A DNA stretch of 64,000 nt from Trissonchulus latispiculum (Eukaryota > Nematoda > Enoplea > Enoplida > Ironidae): NCBI GenBank assembly GCA_030248195.1, contig JASAND010022863.1:1-64000 (forward strand). The letters are read 5' to 3'. This document shows positions 23,561-36,700 of the stretch, in pieces. The notes below the pieces were generated by a model, which was not told the DNA's origin, made no database searches, and saw only the letters and a list, made by a program, of their open reading frames with translations. How positions within the stretch are numbered: the stretch's first letter is position 1; every line of letters begins with the position of its first letter. Made by a program: the position numbers and the translations under genes.

Positions 23561-23689
23561 TCGGAACAACCCTAACTCCAACTATATACGAATTTATCGG
23601 CGGCGTATTTTTGTTTTTGACCGCGTATTTTTAAGTTCGACTGCATATTTTTAAGTTCGACTGCGTAAATATATATATGCAGTATTTTA

Positions 23690-24300
23690 CGCATAAAATC
23701 GTGGAAGATTGATCTTATAATATGTATGTACATAATTAACGTAATTTAAAGGAAAAATATGGAAAATTAATCTTTCAATCGGATGCGAAACCACAAGATT
23801 GCAGACAAAGACTTGTCGGCGAAGCCGAAAATTTTTGAAAATCCGGGATTAAAGCATACGCTAAACATTATCTCAGACATTAATACTGAAATAATCCAAA
23901 ACTGGATAAAACTAATGAAAAAATAGGAAAAAATAGGAATTTTCATCAAAAATAGGAAAAAATAGGAATGTCAAAGAAAAATAGGAAAAAATAGGAAAAA
24001 TAGGAAGAGTAGGAGGCCTGAAATTGGTTGCTTCCATCTCGAAATACAGACACTCAAGCCCCTAACTATCCCCACAAAACGGTAGATTTCACCAAGCTGA
24101 TTGTCTGCTTACTGAACACTCACCACCCTCAAAGGGATCCATAAGCCATGGCATATGGATTCTGCGATTAACTATCGCAACCGGGAGGGTCTCGTAAGTT
24201 GCGAATGCAAGGACGCCATAATGAAATCGGGCAGTACGGTATCCAGCCAAAGAAAAGTATCTGAGGCCGGGCCTTGACAGCTGCTTCTTGCTTGGTCAGC
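23690..24300. other. No gene; repeated AAAATAGG words
   Basis: Contains 'gaaaaaatagg' tandem words at about 23,920-24,010, also seen at 18,380-18,470, and a CGGCGAAGCCG hairpin at 23,817. Nothing coding was recognised. Confidence 0.4.
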
Positions 24301-24329
24301 CACGACCCAAGCGCGAACTGTGACTGTCA

Positions 24330-25700
24330 CGGATGGGAGCTCGGATTATGTAGTCAAGCACTGGAGTACATAGATCATAGCAAGAGTATATAATAGGAAG
24401 AGTAGGAAGCTTGGTCCTTCCTAATGGAAATGGCCTGCGAGATGCTCGGCACATTACCGAAATCTCGGGGGGGGGGTACCGCTTACCATTGTTCATCATG
24501 TGTTTATATGCGTTTGAACTAAAACGCATCTGATTGGCTAATTCCCTACCTTATGTCAAATTTATGTGTATAAGTGGACCCCCCCCCGAGATCTCAGGGG
24601 GGGTACCGCCTAGCGTTGTTAAGCGTGTGTTTATATGCGATTGAACTGAAATGTATTTGATTGGCTACTTAGCTACTGTAATCCTCATCAGTGCATTTCA
24701 GTTCGACTGCATATAAACACACGCTGAACAATGGTAAGTGGCAGGGATGGAAACTGGGTCGTGGGTCATTGGGTCATGGGTCATTTGGGTCACTATTTTT
24801 GCATGGGTCACTGGGTCTTGGGTCACTAATTTCGGAAAACCTCTGGGTCAGGGTGGGTCTGGGTCAGGGTGGGTCTGGGTCAAGCTTCCTATGGGTCACT
24901 TTGGGTCTGGGTCAGCAATCTTAGTGGGGCATTTTGGGTCTGGGTCACATGGGTCTTGCCAAATCTTTGAAGATTCAATTTTCGTGGTGGAAATTTAGCT
25001 AGTTTTAAAGGTAAACCTACCATTTCTGAAAACGTTTCGCGTCTTCGGCGCGATCACTAACTAATTAGTTAAATTTACTAGTCATTTCGCAGAAATCACT
25101 ACAATTAATGTGTGACTTACTCTGCCATTCTATATGAGTTGGGTCACTTAGTAAAAGCACGTATACTAAAGTGGAGACATTTCGGTAGATTTTAGTTTAC
25201 AGCATCAACCACTCAGGTCTCAGTTTAGTTGGGTTTTTGTAAGAAAAACAACCAATTGATCTAGTTTCACAAAATGAGTGGAATGTACTTATTCTTGCAT
25301 TTTACCAAAAATTAAGAAAGTTAGAAAATTCAAAAACACTGCACAACGGGTCAATCTTTGTTAGAGTTAATCTGTGTAACGTTATTCTATTGGGTCATTT
25401 GGGTCTGGGTCACAAAAATTGTTGGGTCATTTGGGTCTGGGTCACTAAATTTTAAAATTTTATGGGTCACTTTGGGTCTGGGTCAAATTTGCGTTTGGGT
25501 CGAGTGGGTCATGGGTCACAAAAAATGACCCAGTTTCCATCCCTGGTAAGTGGTACCCCCCCCCCGAGATTTCGGCCTTAATGTGCAGAGCATCTCGCAG
25601 GCCATTTCCATTAGGAAGGGTCAAGCTTCCCACTCTTCCTATTATATACTCTTGATCATAGGTATCTCGCACGCTTGCTGTCTGAGGTCCAGTCAGACAA
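24330..25700. repeat. Older inverted-repeat element carrying a hAT-type insertion
   Basis: Sequence at 24,330-24,530 ('gagtatataataggaagag', 'ggaaatggcctgcgagatgc', 'gaaatctcgggggg') recurs inverted at about 25,550-25,700. Further internal inverted blocks at 24,570-24,740 suggest more than one nested foldback copy. Confidence 0.6.
24742..25545. mobile_element. hAT-type non-autonomous element, 804 bp, 8-bp TSD
   Basis: Terminal inverted repeats CAGGGATGGAAACTGGGTC and GACCCAGTTTCCATCCCTG are perfect over 19 bp. GTAAGTGG flanks both sides (24,734-24,741 and 25,546-25,553). An 8-bp duplication and a CAGGG tip fit the hAT superfamily. Both subterminal regions are packed with GGGTC words (GGGTCATTTGGGTCTGGGTC), likely transposase-binding sites. 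No transposase frame. Confidence 0.9.
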
Positions 25701-25879
25701 CAGACAACTCTTACATATCCAATTATCCCCCTTTTCCCTGATTGGGATTATCTCCATTGTAATATGTATTGTGGCTGGGTTACTGACGCCTTCCTTTAAA
25801 TTCGTTTGAACCACCCTCAATCATTCATTCTTACGCACGAGGGAAGGGATAAAATTTTGTGCCTGAGTCACGTGTTGTT

Positions 25880-26500
25880 TCCAGTGTTCAAGGGTAGGTG
25901 ACCGCACCCACATTACCTTTTTGGAAGTCTAATAAGGATAGATATGATTAGAAAGTGTATTAATGTACCAATGCTGTAGTTCCCCCACCAAGCTGTGTAT
26001 TACAGGCTCGCAGTTAACGCTAGGTACAGCGAAGAATAGAGAATATGCGGCTGGCTGTGCTGAAGAACTGAAGCCTACAACTCAACTAGAGATTACATCC
26101 CAGGAAGCAAGGACAATAATATAGGCTCAAACAGGACATATTTAGATAAGTCTCCCCGCTACTGTTTGATGTGCGTTGAACAAATCAACAATATGGATGC
26201 TTGGGCTTGGCCCAGTCAGAGAATCTCCCTTGCTGTCTGTGTAAAACATGCTCAGGCTGTTATGGTCTCGTCCTACTATTCTGCACAAAAATGTGGACGA
26301 CAATCCTTCGGTTAAATTTCCTACATTCGACGACGGCAACCCTGTTTGAAGCCGGGTTACTGACATTGAATGTACCTTAGGGGCCTCACGACAGGTCACT
26401 GCTAACAAAACGGAAGTGATACTTAGTTACTTGCACACTCACCGAATAGGAAAGCAACGCCAACCCACTCATAATTTGGGGAGCACTCAGCTTTAAACCA
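25880..26500. other. No supported gene; one unassigned open frame on the minus strand
   Basis: An 88-codon minus-strand frame at 26,142-26,408 follows a possible acceptor (TTTTGTTAGCAG). It is not recognisably homologous to anything and has no partner exon. Confidence 0.25.
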
Positions 26501-26514
26501 CAGTTACGCACATA

Positions 26515-26890
26515 CATTAGCACGGGGTCCGATTCTGGGGGGGTCTACCCCGACCTCGGCGAGGGGTCTACCCCTGAAAAATTCCAAAATTTTAAGGGGG
26601 TCTGCTCCGAAATTAGCAAAAATTGCGAATTTTTAACATTTTTGACCAAAAATTAGTAAAAAATGACAATTTTTAGCGATTTTTAAGAAATTTTTTGAAA
26701 AAATCGCTAAAATTTGCTAAAAAATTACCAATTTTCAGTAAAAATCGCTGAGGGGTCTACCCTTTTTTGCTTTCTGGAGGAGAGGGTCTGCCCTTTTTTC
26801 CTTTTTGCTGAGGGGGTCTACCCGTTTTTTGTCGGGCTGGGGGGGGGACAGCACCCCCCCCCCCCCCATTCCCCCACCACGTTATCCTAT
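26515..26890. repeat. G-tract-rich short repeat
   Basis: Alternating 'gggggtctacccc' and 'aaaattt' words with long G and C tracts at 26,838-26,876, similar in style to the CTGGG-family interiors. Ends were not resolved. Confidence 0.4.
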
Positions 26891-27727
26891 GGTTACGCAT
26901 TAAAGGGTTCTTTATTGTTAATATAATTATAAAAATGAAATCTATCAACTTGATCTTTTGTTGCTTCGAACAAAGCGTACGCTAAGAGCTGTTTACTTCG
27001 GCATTCTATACTGATTTATTCATATTAAGATTTAATTAAATATCTACAGGGTCATTTACAGAAAGGCTACAAGAACTGAACATGATCAGCAGAACTAAAA
27101 TTTTTAAGACAGAGACTGAAACAAATTCAGGTTCAACCAACAACCAGTAACATTTTACAATCAAAATACCAAATAAAGCATTAGGAACGAAGGATGTAAA
27201 AAGCGACGTTGAGATAGGATAACACATGCACGGCAACAGACATGTACAGACATGTCGTATCTGTCCACCCTTCAACTGGCATTTTTCAGTGGGGGGCCCC
27301 ACTTTCGCGCCCCGTCCTTTTCGACAAGCCCCCGCCAACTTTTTTTGGGGTCGCCCAAAAGTGTCGAAAAGTTGAGTTTTTGAGGTAAAATTTTCAAAAA
27401 ATTTCTCAATTTTTAAATTCATGGACTTATAAATTTATTATTTGAAAAACAGCGATTTTTGCGTTTTTACTTTCAAAATGCTAATTTTTCGCTAAAAATT
27501 TAGGTACATTTATACCTTAAGCTCGCCCCTCCCCACTTTTCAGAAGCCCCCCTCACTCCCCCCCCCCCAATTTCAAAACCCTAAAAAAATACCAGTTCAA
27601 TCCGGACATTCTCACTGCAAAAAATTGGTATATATCAGAATTTAACAGTTTCCAGCAAAGGAATGGTAGAATACTTAAAATTGTCTGCGAGCACGAAAGA
27701 TTGGGTGTAAGACAGAACAGTCACAGT

Positions 27728-30700
27728 TTATTCATGTTTAGTAATCTTCATAATCACATTCTGCTCGACCGCAACACAGGATAGCATAGACATTATCAGA
27801 AACGTTGCCAGGACTAAATGTGTCACACGGAATCCAGTTCCAAGACCATGAAGAAATAGGACAACGATCATAAAGAAAAGACGGACAATTTCCCATACAG
27901 GTCCGTAAGATCTGAAACAGAAATCATGATCGTTCAATTCAATTCAATTCAATTCAATTAACTTAACAAACAAGTGCAATATTACTGCACTGCACGCCTA
28001 ACATCAAACAGTGCCTCACAGAGAGCCCTCACAGATGCAAGGAGACCATTCCAATCCATTATCACGCGGTTGCATTGCATCGCGATAGCAATTCATTATT
28101 GAAATAAATTTTTGACAACGCTCAGGTTATTTTTCGGAACTCTAAGTTTAAACATATGGCCTCGAGTAGTTCTCGAGAAAATGCTACTTTGAAAAATAAA
28201 GAGTTCATCAAAATTAATGTTCAGAAACTGACGGATAACAGTTACAAAAAGCATGTCAATAAGGAATGTAAAATAAACAAAACAACAACAACCAATGAAC
28301 TAACTTTCCATCAAACAAGTTTCCAAATGATTGGAGCGAAATGACAATGAACAAAGCCAACAGCGTTATTCCTGTCACAGACAGATTCTGCAAAAATTAC
28401 AAAAATAAATCTAAAATCAAAACAGTGCAGCATGAACGATTCAACATGTGTGTGTGCATCAATCCATGTTTCTCTGCTTTTACACAATAAAAGACAACCA
28501 TCACAAAAAGTCTCGATTCTCCCTCCCAAAACATTTTTGCGAATTTGCCGAAACAAAATCATGGCGTTTTTCAACATAAGATGACGGATAACATTCATTT
28601 TCCAAAACTGCATACAAATGCATTAAGCATTGGTCTGAACATGCAAAACCTCCTAGAAAATAAATAAAGTAGAGATGCACCGGAGCCGCCACTACCGGGG
28701 CCGGGATTTGCTAGCCTGAACGGGTTTTACGGGCCTGAAAATTGGGGGTCAAAATCGAAAATTTTCAAAAATTTTTAAATTTTGCAATAATTTCTGATAA
28801 ACAAACGTTACTATCGTTGTTTTCATTCAAATCGGTGGGTAAACAACCGATTTATAACAGTTTTTGACTGTCGAAATTTCGAAATTTTGAATTTTCCTGT
28901 CACCGCACGGGATATTATCGCAAAAAATGCAAACTAAACACATCTGTATACCAACCCCAAATCAGTAACCTTTAGGTTCATACACCTTGTGCTTGTTCCC
29001 AATAAAGTAATGCTACTGAAAATGAACCAGTAACGAAGTAGACGTACCATACCTAACAATTAGTTAGGTGAGTCGAAATAAAGTGAAGTACCTACACTTT
29101 GACTGAAGTCCAAATACTTATAAACAAGAATGGTGATCACAAAGTGTGCCAGCACATAGCCATTTAGAAACACTGAATTGCATGGGCGATATCGAATAGT
29201 TGGCGGAGACTCAACCTACAAGCAAATTCGCCAATAAAAATATTTCTATATATAAACAACGAAGAAAACAAGGGCGCTAAAACAAAATAGTAAATACTGG
29301 TGCTTCCTAATGTTGAAAAGCAAGATTTCATCGACTTTCCTATAGTCTTGGAGCGTCAAGTGTTGAAACCTGGTTTTTTATGGGCAAAAATTTCTGGGGG
29401 GATGTCCCTTTTTTCTTTAAAAAGGGGGGTAAACTTTTTTCGAAAAATGCTTAACAACAGCTATTTTTATCATTAGCTATTAATTATTTTTAACCTAAAT
29501 TTAAGCTTAAAATAGCTAAAAAAAGCTTGAAAGGCTTAAAAATCAGGCGAAGCCGGAAAATTTTTCAAAATTTACCCTCAAAACCCTATTATTCCGCGCA
29601 CTTTAGAGTTCTGGGGGGAGAGCCCGATTCTTGGGGGGCTATTCTGGTGGGAGGGGGAAGTCTGGGGGGACCGATTTCTGGGGGCCCACCCCACCCCCTG
29701 TAGGAAAAAGCCAGGAAACTAGCAGTAATCTGGAACGTTTCAAATTTTGCGTCACTCCTATGGGTTAGGTAACGGATCGTACTAATGGTCAACTCATCCG
29801 TCCTTGCTCTTGGTGTAGATTGAATTTAGGCTAATTAAGTTACCTAAATTAATATTTTTTCCTTACAAGAATACTACAGTCTGTTAATTAGGACCTTTAC
29901 TTGTATACTCGATTTGTAGTTTTGTTGTTATCTGCGCTAATCCAAAAATTTTCGCTTTAATGGTGATATGATCAGGGATGTGGGCCGGCTCTAGCCGTCC
30001 CAGCCAAATTAGACTTCCAGGATTGGCCCAGGAACAAGAAGAAGAAGATATGATCAGAAATACCCCGTTCTTAACGAGCGCCTCTTACTCGGAGTTTTCA
30101 GAAGTAGAAAATTGCAAATAAAATTATAAAATTTAGTTAGAGAATTGATAACCATACAATGTAAAGAATTAATGTTTCAATAACGTTTTAATGGCAAAAT
30201 TGAAAATTTCTCTACTTCTGGGGGCTCTCCCCCAGACCCCCGATTTGAGCTTAACTGCTATTCCTGCTGTACTGCTATTCCAGCTGTACTGCTATTCCTG
30301 CTAATACTGCTTTCCATCCTAACAAGTCTAAAGTATGAACCGTAGAAAATTTAATGAATTTAAGTATATACAATTTAATTCATACATAGATCGTAGAAAT
30401 TGCTGTGCAAAAAAATAGTGGAATAAAAAATTCCCGTCCAAAGTACTCGGTCAAAACCGCCCCTCTTTCTAAAATTTTTTCTGTACGCTACTGACACAAC
30501 TTCAAAAACAAACAGTGAAATTTCAATTTAGGCGTATGAAATTTACACAGCCCCGATTTCAGAAAAACTCCTAAAATAGAAATGTTTCACTAATAAAGCA
30601 CTAATAATTACGTAATTACTTCTGGCAAAGGCTCCAAACCCTCTAGCCTGTTGGGTCCGCCAGGTTCCCAGCCAGGTCCGTAAATGAAGGCTTTAATTTT

Positions 30701-33700
30701 ATTTCCCAATCCGGACATTGTCGGAAATTTTTCGCCAAATATGTAAAGATAGTGGCACAACTAAAACAAAGCGAAACAGAAGGTATGCAAGCCAAAATAC
30801 AGAGATACAGATAAACAAGAAAGTATATACCCCGTAATAGTTTACTGTGCGAGTTCCGGTTACTCTTACGGTCAAGACAGCGTCACCACATTTTTAATAT
30901 TAAAAATAAATAACCTGAACATATATCGGATCAAAGCTATCAATACTGTGAACTAAGCCATATGCCAATGGTTCTTCTGCCTTTTCCGCTTGAAATGTTC
31001 CTGTAGAACAAAATTTCGCACGAAATAAACCGCACAGTAAATGTAAAGAAAGAAAACATTTCATTACTTAATTTGATATTTTAATTTCTCCGCTTGAAAT
31101 GTTCCTGTTTAACAAAATTTCGAACGAAATAAACCGCACAGTAAATGTAAAGAAAGAAAACATTTCATTATTTAATTTGATGTTTTAATCTATTTATTAC
31201 ATAAGAAGGAGGAATGCAATAAAAGAAAAAGAAGAAAACTCAGATTTTAATGAAGTTGTGTTGTGCTGTATCTTTTCGAAAGAATCCAGGAGTAACTTGT
31301 AAAGGCAATTGTTTATAGTAACGACTGTAATTATCTTCTAAAATATTTTCCTTCCTGCCAAACCAGACAGACAAAAATATCAACCCTAAACTGTCAATCA
31401 GTATATACATATTGAATTAGAAACAATAAACCAACAGAAACAGCCACAAAAAGATACCAAAAAGTCGATCCCAAATGATTAACGTCGCTCCATAGTTCTT
31501 ATCAATGCAATAAGGATTTCTTCCTATAACAAAGTAAGTATTCATTTACAGGTTTATTTTTATTTTCTAAACTTTCTAAAACGAAGCTCCAAGAGTCAAA
31601 TTTAGTAGTACTGAAGTCAAAGTTTTGGAAAACGGCACTACCTGCTTACCATGATGCACTCTGTGATGAGACGGAGTATTCAGTATCCATTCTAGCGGAC
31701 CAAGAGATCGCACTAACTGTAATTAAGCAAACATAGTACAAAACAGCACATTAATGATTATCATTCTGCAAACTATGTACCACCCACTAAATTATGAAAA
31801 TATATTTTGAGCAACGTCTACGTTCTCTTATCAATTGCTAGGATAATTACTCATGCACATACTTCGGTGTGAATCCAGAATTGATACAGAAGGCTTCCCA
31901 TCGAATGAACAACGAAAACCGGCGGAGGCATGCAAAAGGCCAGTGGCATATAAAAAACCTGAAACAGCAGCAAAACGACAAAGATAAATTCTTAAATGTT
32001 TTGCAGCCTTTAAAGAATCAAGTATCCAAAAGAGGTTTACTACAAAGTGTATGAACAGCAGAATACCACAAACAAGTAATTACACTGATAAATAACTAAT
32101 TCCGAATATTTGCACTGGCAAACCCCAATTTTAATCACCAGAAAACAGATTGACTAATACGAGCTAGATTTATATTTATATTTATCCAAATCATACAACA
32201 GACCTAATTGATACAAAGTGAATTTAGAAAGTATATATACGTACATAAGTCGAAAAGTTCTGAAAAATGCTCTGTCGTAGGGCAGTTGTCAGATTGTAGT
32301 ATTCAGAACTGTGATGCACTTGATGAGCCGCCCATAAAATGTTAACTTCTAAAACAAAAATTAATGGGACAAATATCGAACAGTCATCAGAAATCACACG
32401 ACTCCAACAAGTTTTCAAAACAAACAAGATTTATTCCTAATTAATAATGAATCGTAATTTTAAGCAGAGTAAATAACTAAAGTCTGTCCAAAAAATCTTG
32501 GAACCGAACTGTGAGCGGCTGTCATGAGTTAACACTAGAAGCCTACATAGGTTAACGCGGGGGGGGGTCTGGGGGGTCCAAGCCCACCCCAACCCGGACA
32601 AGGTACAAAACCTATCGCCGTCGGGGACGAGGGGTAACGAACAAATGGCCTAGGGATAACCAAAAATAGCCGGAAAAAATTAGTTTTTACAGCAAAATTT
32701 CAAAAATTTCCGGCTCTGCCGGAATTTTTTGGCTAAAACGTTTAATTTCTCGGGAAAATCGTGTACAATTTTGAAATTTTTTCCAAAAATTGAGGATTTT
32801 CTACAAATTTTGATAAAAAATTGCAAATTTTAATAAAATTAATTTTTCGAAAAATTTTACAAATTCCTGAGGTAAAAGCCCCCCCCCCACAAAATTTTTT
32901 GGAGACAAGCCCCCCTCAAAATTTTTTGGAGACAAGCCCCCCTCAAAATTTTTTGGAGACAAGCCCTCCAGGACCCGACCCTATATATGTTAATATATGG
33001 TAGCCTAAAAGTACATATTTTTAAAATCCTAAGGACGAGGAGATTCCGATAAAACCACAATATCCGGTCTGTATCCGGTTACCGGATACTAAACCGATAA
33101 AAACGCTTTAGATTCGCAAACTAAATGCTAATTATTACCCATACTCTAGTATGTTGGTCCTTTGCCCAAACATTTCCGAAAATCGGATCACATCCGGTCC
33201 ATGTCCGGAAACCGGAAAGCGTTTTAAAAATATAGTGATTTTTGCTTGTTTTGTCAAACTGTTAGACCGGATATCAGATTTGATCCCATACACTTATCTT
33301 TGTCGCATGCGAAATACCTGATTTTTGAACCATCTTCAAACGACATGATAGAAAAATTACAGGAGATATGAAGTAAATTGAGGTTGAGCTTGTTAGGGAT
33401 AGACCAAATATCATTTTAGTGAGAAAATTTGACTTCCGGACTAACCGGATACTGAGATAATAGCACATGAAATCTCAAGTTTCAAGGCTCAGAACCGGAA
33501 ATGAACCGGATATTATATCGACACCGGTAAAATGAAGGTAGTCTCCTAAACATTCATTGTGCCAAAAACTAACATTTTTGATCCGCGATACCGAGCACCA
33601 GACCGAAAAAACCAATTTTTCCGGTTTTTCGAACCGGATACGAACATAGATCCCGCAGTTAATGGTCCAAAAATGCAAAATTTTGCATACACACTAATTT

Positions 33701-36700
33701 CGATCCGAGGAATTAAAAAATCCAATCAGTGAAGCTGTACGACTAACCCACCTCGCTGTGCGGTTTTTGTAACCTAGACATCCGGTTACCAGACATGGAC
33801 CGGATGTGATCTGATTTTCGGAAATGTTTTGGGCCAAGGACCAACATACTAGAGTATGGATTATAATTAGCATTTACTTTCCGAATCCGAAGCGTTTTTA
33901 TCGGTTTAGCATCCGGTAACCGGATACAGACCGGCTATATATTGTGGTTTTATCGGAATCTCCTCCTCCCGAGGATTCTAAAAATATACAAGTAATAAAA
34001 ATGCTCCTCCGGAGCATGAAAAAGTAATATGGGTAGTGGTGAGGTTGTAAAATCAAGAGAGGACTAGTCTTAAAAATGCTTAATATGGGGCTAGGTTCAA
34101 AAAAAAGAGGACTAGGTTGTGGGCGAATTAATATGGGCACAGCTTCGCCGAGCAACCCATATTCGCGGACTGAAAAAGTTATATATTTTTATACGTACCA
34201 GTGTTCAGATTTGGTTACGGTATATACGTAAATAGCATACGACTATGATAAACGCGTTTTAGTGGAAGCAAACGTTTCTTTCGATAAACTCTTAATATTT
34301 ATCTACTGAGCGTTTTAACCACTTATAAGAAAAGTATATATTTCAACAATAACTTCAGGATCAGGACACTCTCCGACGAACTTCTATTTCTATTCAACCG
34401 TTAGCGTTACAATCATAGCCTTGGTTTTTTCTCGTTGCTTGTCGTAGTCCAGCACAACCAAATTATACTATATATATAGTTTACGTATATATAACTGCTG
34501 GAATTGTAATTATTGACTGACATTAATTGCTTTGTATATGGCAATCGCCATGGCGAAGCGTGAAAGCCCGCGAATATGGGTTGCTCGGCGAAGCTGTGCC
34601 CATATTAATTCGCCCACAACCTAGTCCTCTTCTTTTTTTGAACCTAGCCCCATATTAAGCATTTTTAAGACTAGTCCTCTCTTGATTTTACAACCTCACC
34701 ACTACCCATATTACTTTTTCATGCTCCGGAGGAGCATTTTTATTACTTGTCCTTCTGTCATTTTAAAGGTTCCCTTTCCAGTAGTGAGCTAACGCAGATA
34801 AGGAGCTTGAACAATGCAATAGGCAGGTCAAATGTGAGCAAATGGGCTTTCATTTGATACCAAACTTGACCACTTTTGAAGACTTTCATTTTTGACCCAC
34901 ACCGGACCCACAGTGGGAGGGGCACCCACCCACAGGTCGGTGGGGCCACTTTTTGTGGGTGGCATAATGACAAAAGTTGATCGCCTCGCCAAGGGCTTTC
35001 ATTTGACACCAAACTTGACCACTTTTGAAGACTTTCATTTTTGACCCACACCGGACCCACTGTGGGTGGGGCACCCACCCACAGGTCGGTGGGGCCAATT
35101 TTTGTGGGTGGCATAATGACAAAAGTTGATCGCCTCGCCAAGGGCTTTCATTTGATACCAAACTTGACCACTTTTGAAGACTTTCATTTTTGACCCACAC
35201 CGGACCCACAGTGGGTGGGGCACCCACCCACAGGTCGGTAGGGCCACTTTTTGTGGGTGGCATAATGACAAAAGTTGATCGCCTCGCCAATTGCTTTCAT
35301 TTGATACCAAACTTGACCACTTTTGAAGACTTTCATTTTTGACCCACACCGGACCCACAGTGGGAGGGGCACCCACTCACAGGTCGGTGGGGCCACTTTT
35401 TGTGGGTGGCATAATGACAAAAGTTGATCGCCTCGCCAAGGGCTTCCATTTGACACCAAAATTGACCACTTTTGAAGACTTTCATTTTTGACCCACACCG
35501 GACCCACTGTGGGTGGGGCACCCACCCACAGGTCGGTGGGGCCACTTTTTGTGGGTGGCATAATGACAAAAGTTGATCGCCTCGCCAAGGGCTTTCATTT
35601 GATACCAAACTTGACCACTTTTGAAGACTTTCATTTTTGACCCACACCGGACCCACAGTGGGAGGGGCACCCACCCACAGGTCGGTGGGGCCACTTTTGT
35701 GGGTGGCATAATGACAAAAGTTGATCGCCTCGCCAAGGGCTTTCATTTGACACCAAACTTGACCACTTTTGAAGACTTTCATTTTTGACCCACACCGGAC
35801 CCACTGTGGGTGGGCGCTGTGGGTCAGGGGCCACATCCACCGACCTCAGCAGTATGCTCATCGTTTTCAGCGACCCCGATTTACTATATATGGGTACCAC
35901 CCCAAGGCCGAAAAACGCCAAAAATGCAAAGTTTGGGCCCATCTCCTGAAAGCTGTAGAGCGAAATTAAAAAATCCCCCTCGTCACATTCCGCGCATAGT
36001 CCGAAATATTCAAATAAAATAAACCAAACCGATCTAGCTGCTAACCTGTGAAAAAAAGTCGATCACAACCGAAGTGCCAAAATAGCGAAAGTCCGATTTT
36101 GGGGCCTTGGCACAGAGCCAAAATTGGCCAGGTGCCAAAATGACCAAAAAAAGGTTGCATGGGAGGACCCTGCCTACCAACATATCATAGTAGTATAGGA
36201 CCAAAATGCCCATATCGTTCCAACACTGCGCTGACATAAGCACTTCCGAAAAGCGTTATTAACCGAGAAAAAAAAACAAACGCACGGTAACTCCCGCCTA
36301 GTGCAAAATTTCAAAGTTCGGAATTTTAACCAAAAGTATGGTGGTACTTGTAGTACTACTCGAGTACTTTACGATGGTAACATTTTTACCCCTCCCGGGC
36401 CTCTAATTAGCTGGCACCAGGCCAACACTGTCTCCAGGGGGCCGCGCAGACGCCTTTATACCCATATTATGTAGGGGCGCTATCGCGCCCCTACATAATA
36501 CTATATATAGTCTACCTTCAAGTTCTAACTCATGACAGCCGCTCACATTTCGGTTCCAAGATTTTTTGGTCAGACTTTAGATCGAAGCCAGCAAAGGTGG
36601 ACAGATGCAGTCCCCATTAAACAAAGCCATAAAGAAAGACTTATCAGAAATGTCAGAATGTCAGTGGTAGATAGAATGCTACAATATAAACGACAACAAC

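Larger units (their letters stand above)
32478..36579. mobile_element. 4.1-kb inverted-repeat element (Tc1/mariner-like ends) with nested repeats
   Basis: About 53 bp at 32,478-32,531 (TAAAGTCTGTCCAAAAAATC, TTGGAACCGAACTGTGAGCG, GCTGTCATGAGTTA) recur inverted at 36,526-36,579 with few changes. Tips begin at TA. The interior holds a GTTAAC-family element, a CCGGATAC foldback, a family B foldback, the 149-bp array and a hairpin repeat, with no intact transposase. The assignment to Tc1/mariner rests only on the tip and TA context. It sits wholly in an AGMO intron. Confidence 0.6.

Noticed and set aside
26142..26408. 88-codon minus-strand frame downstream of AGMO
   Set aside because: One isolated frame without recognisable domain or partner exon; recorded only as a note.
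34758..35836. Seven overlapping minus-strand frames of 84-167 codons
   Set aside because: They are the same 149-bp tandem unit read in different phases and have no homology or start/splice context.
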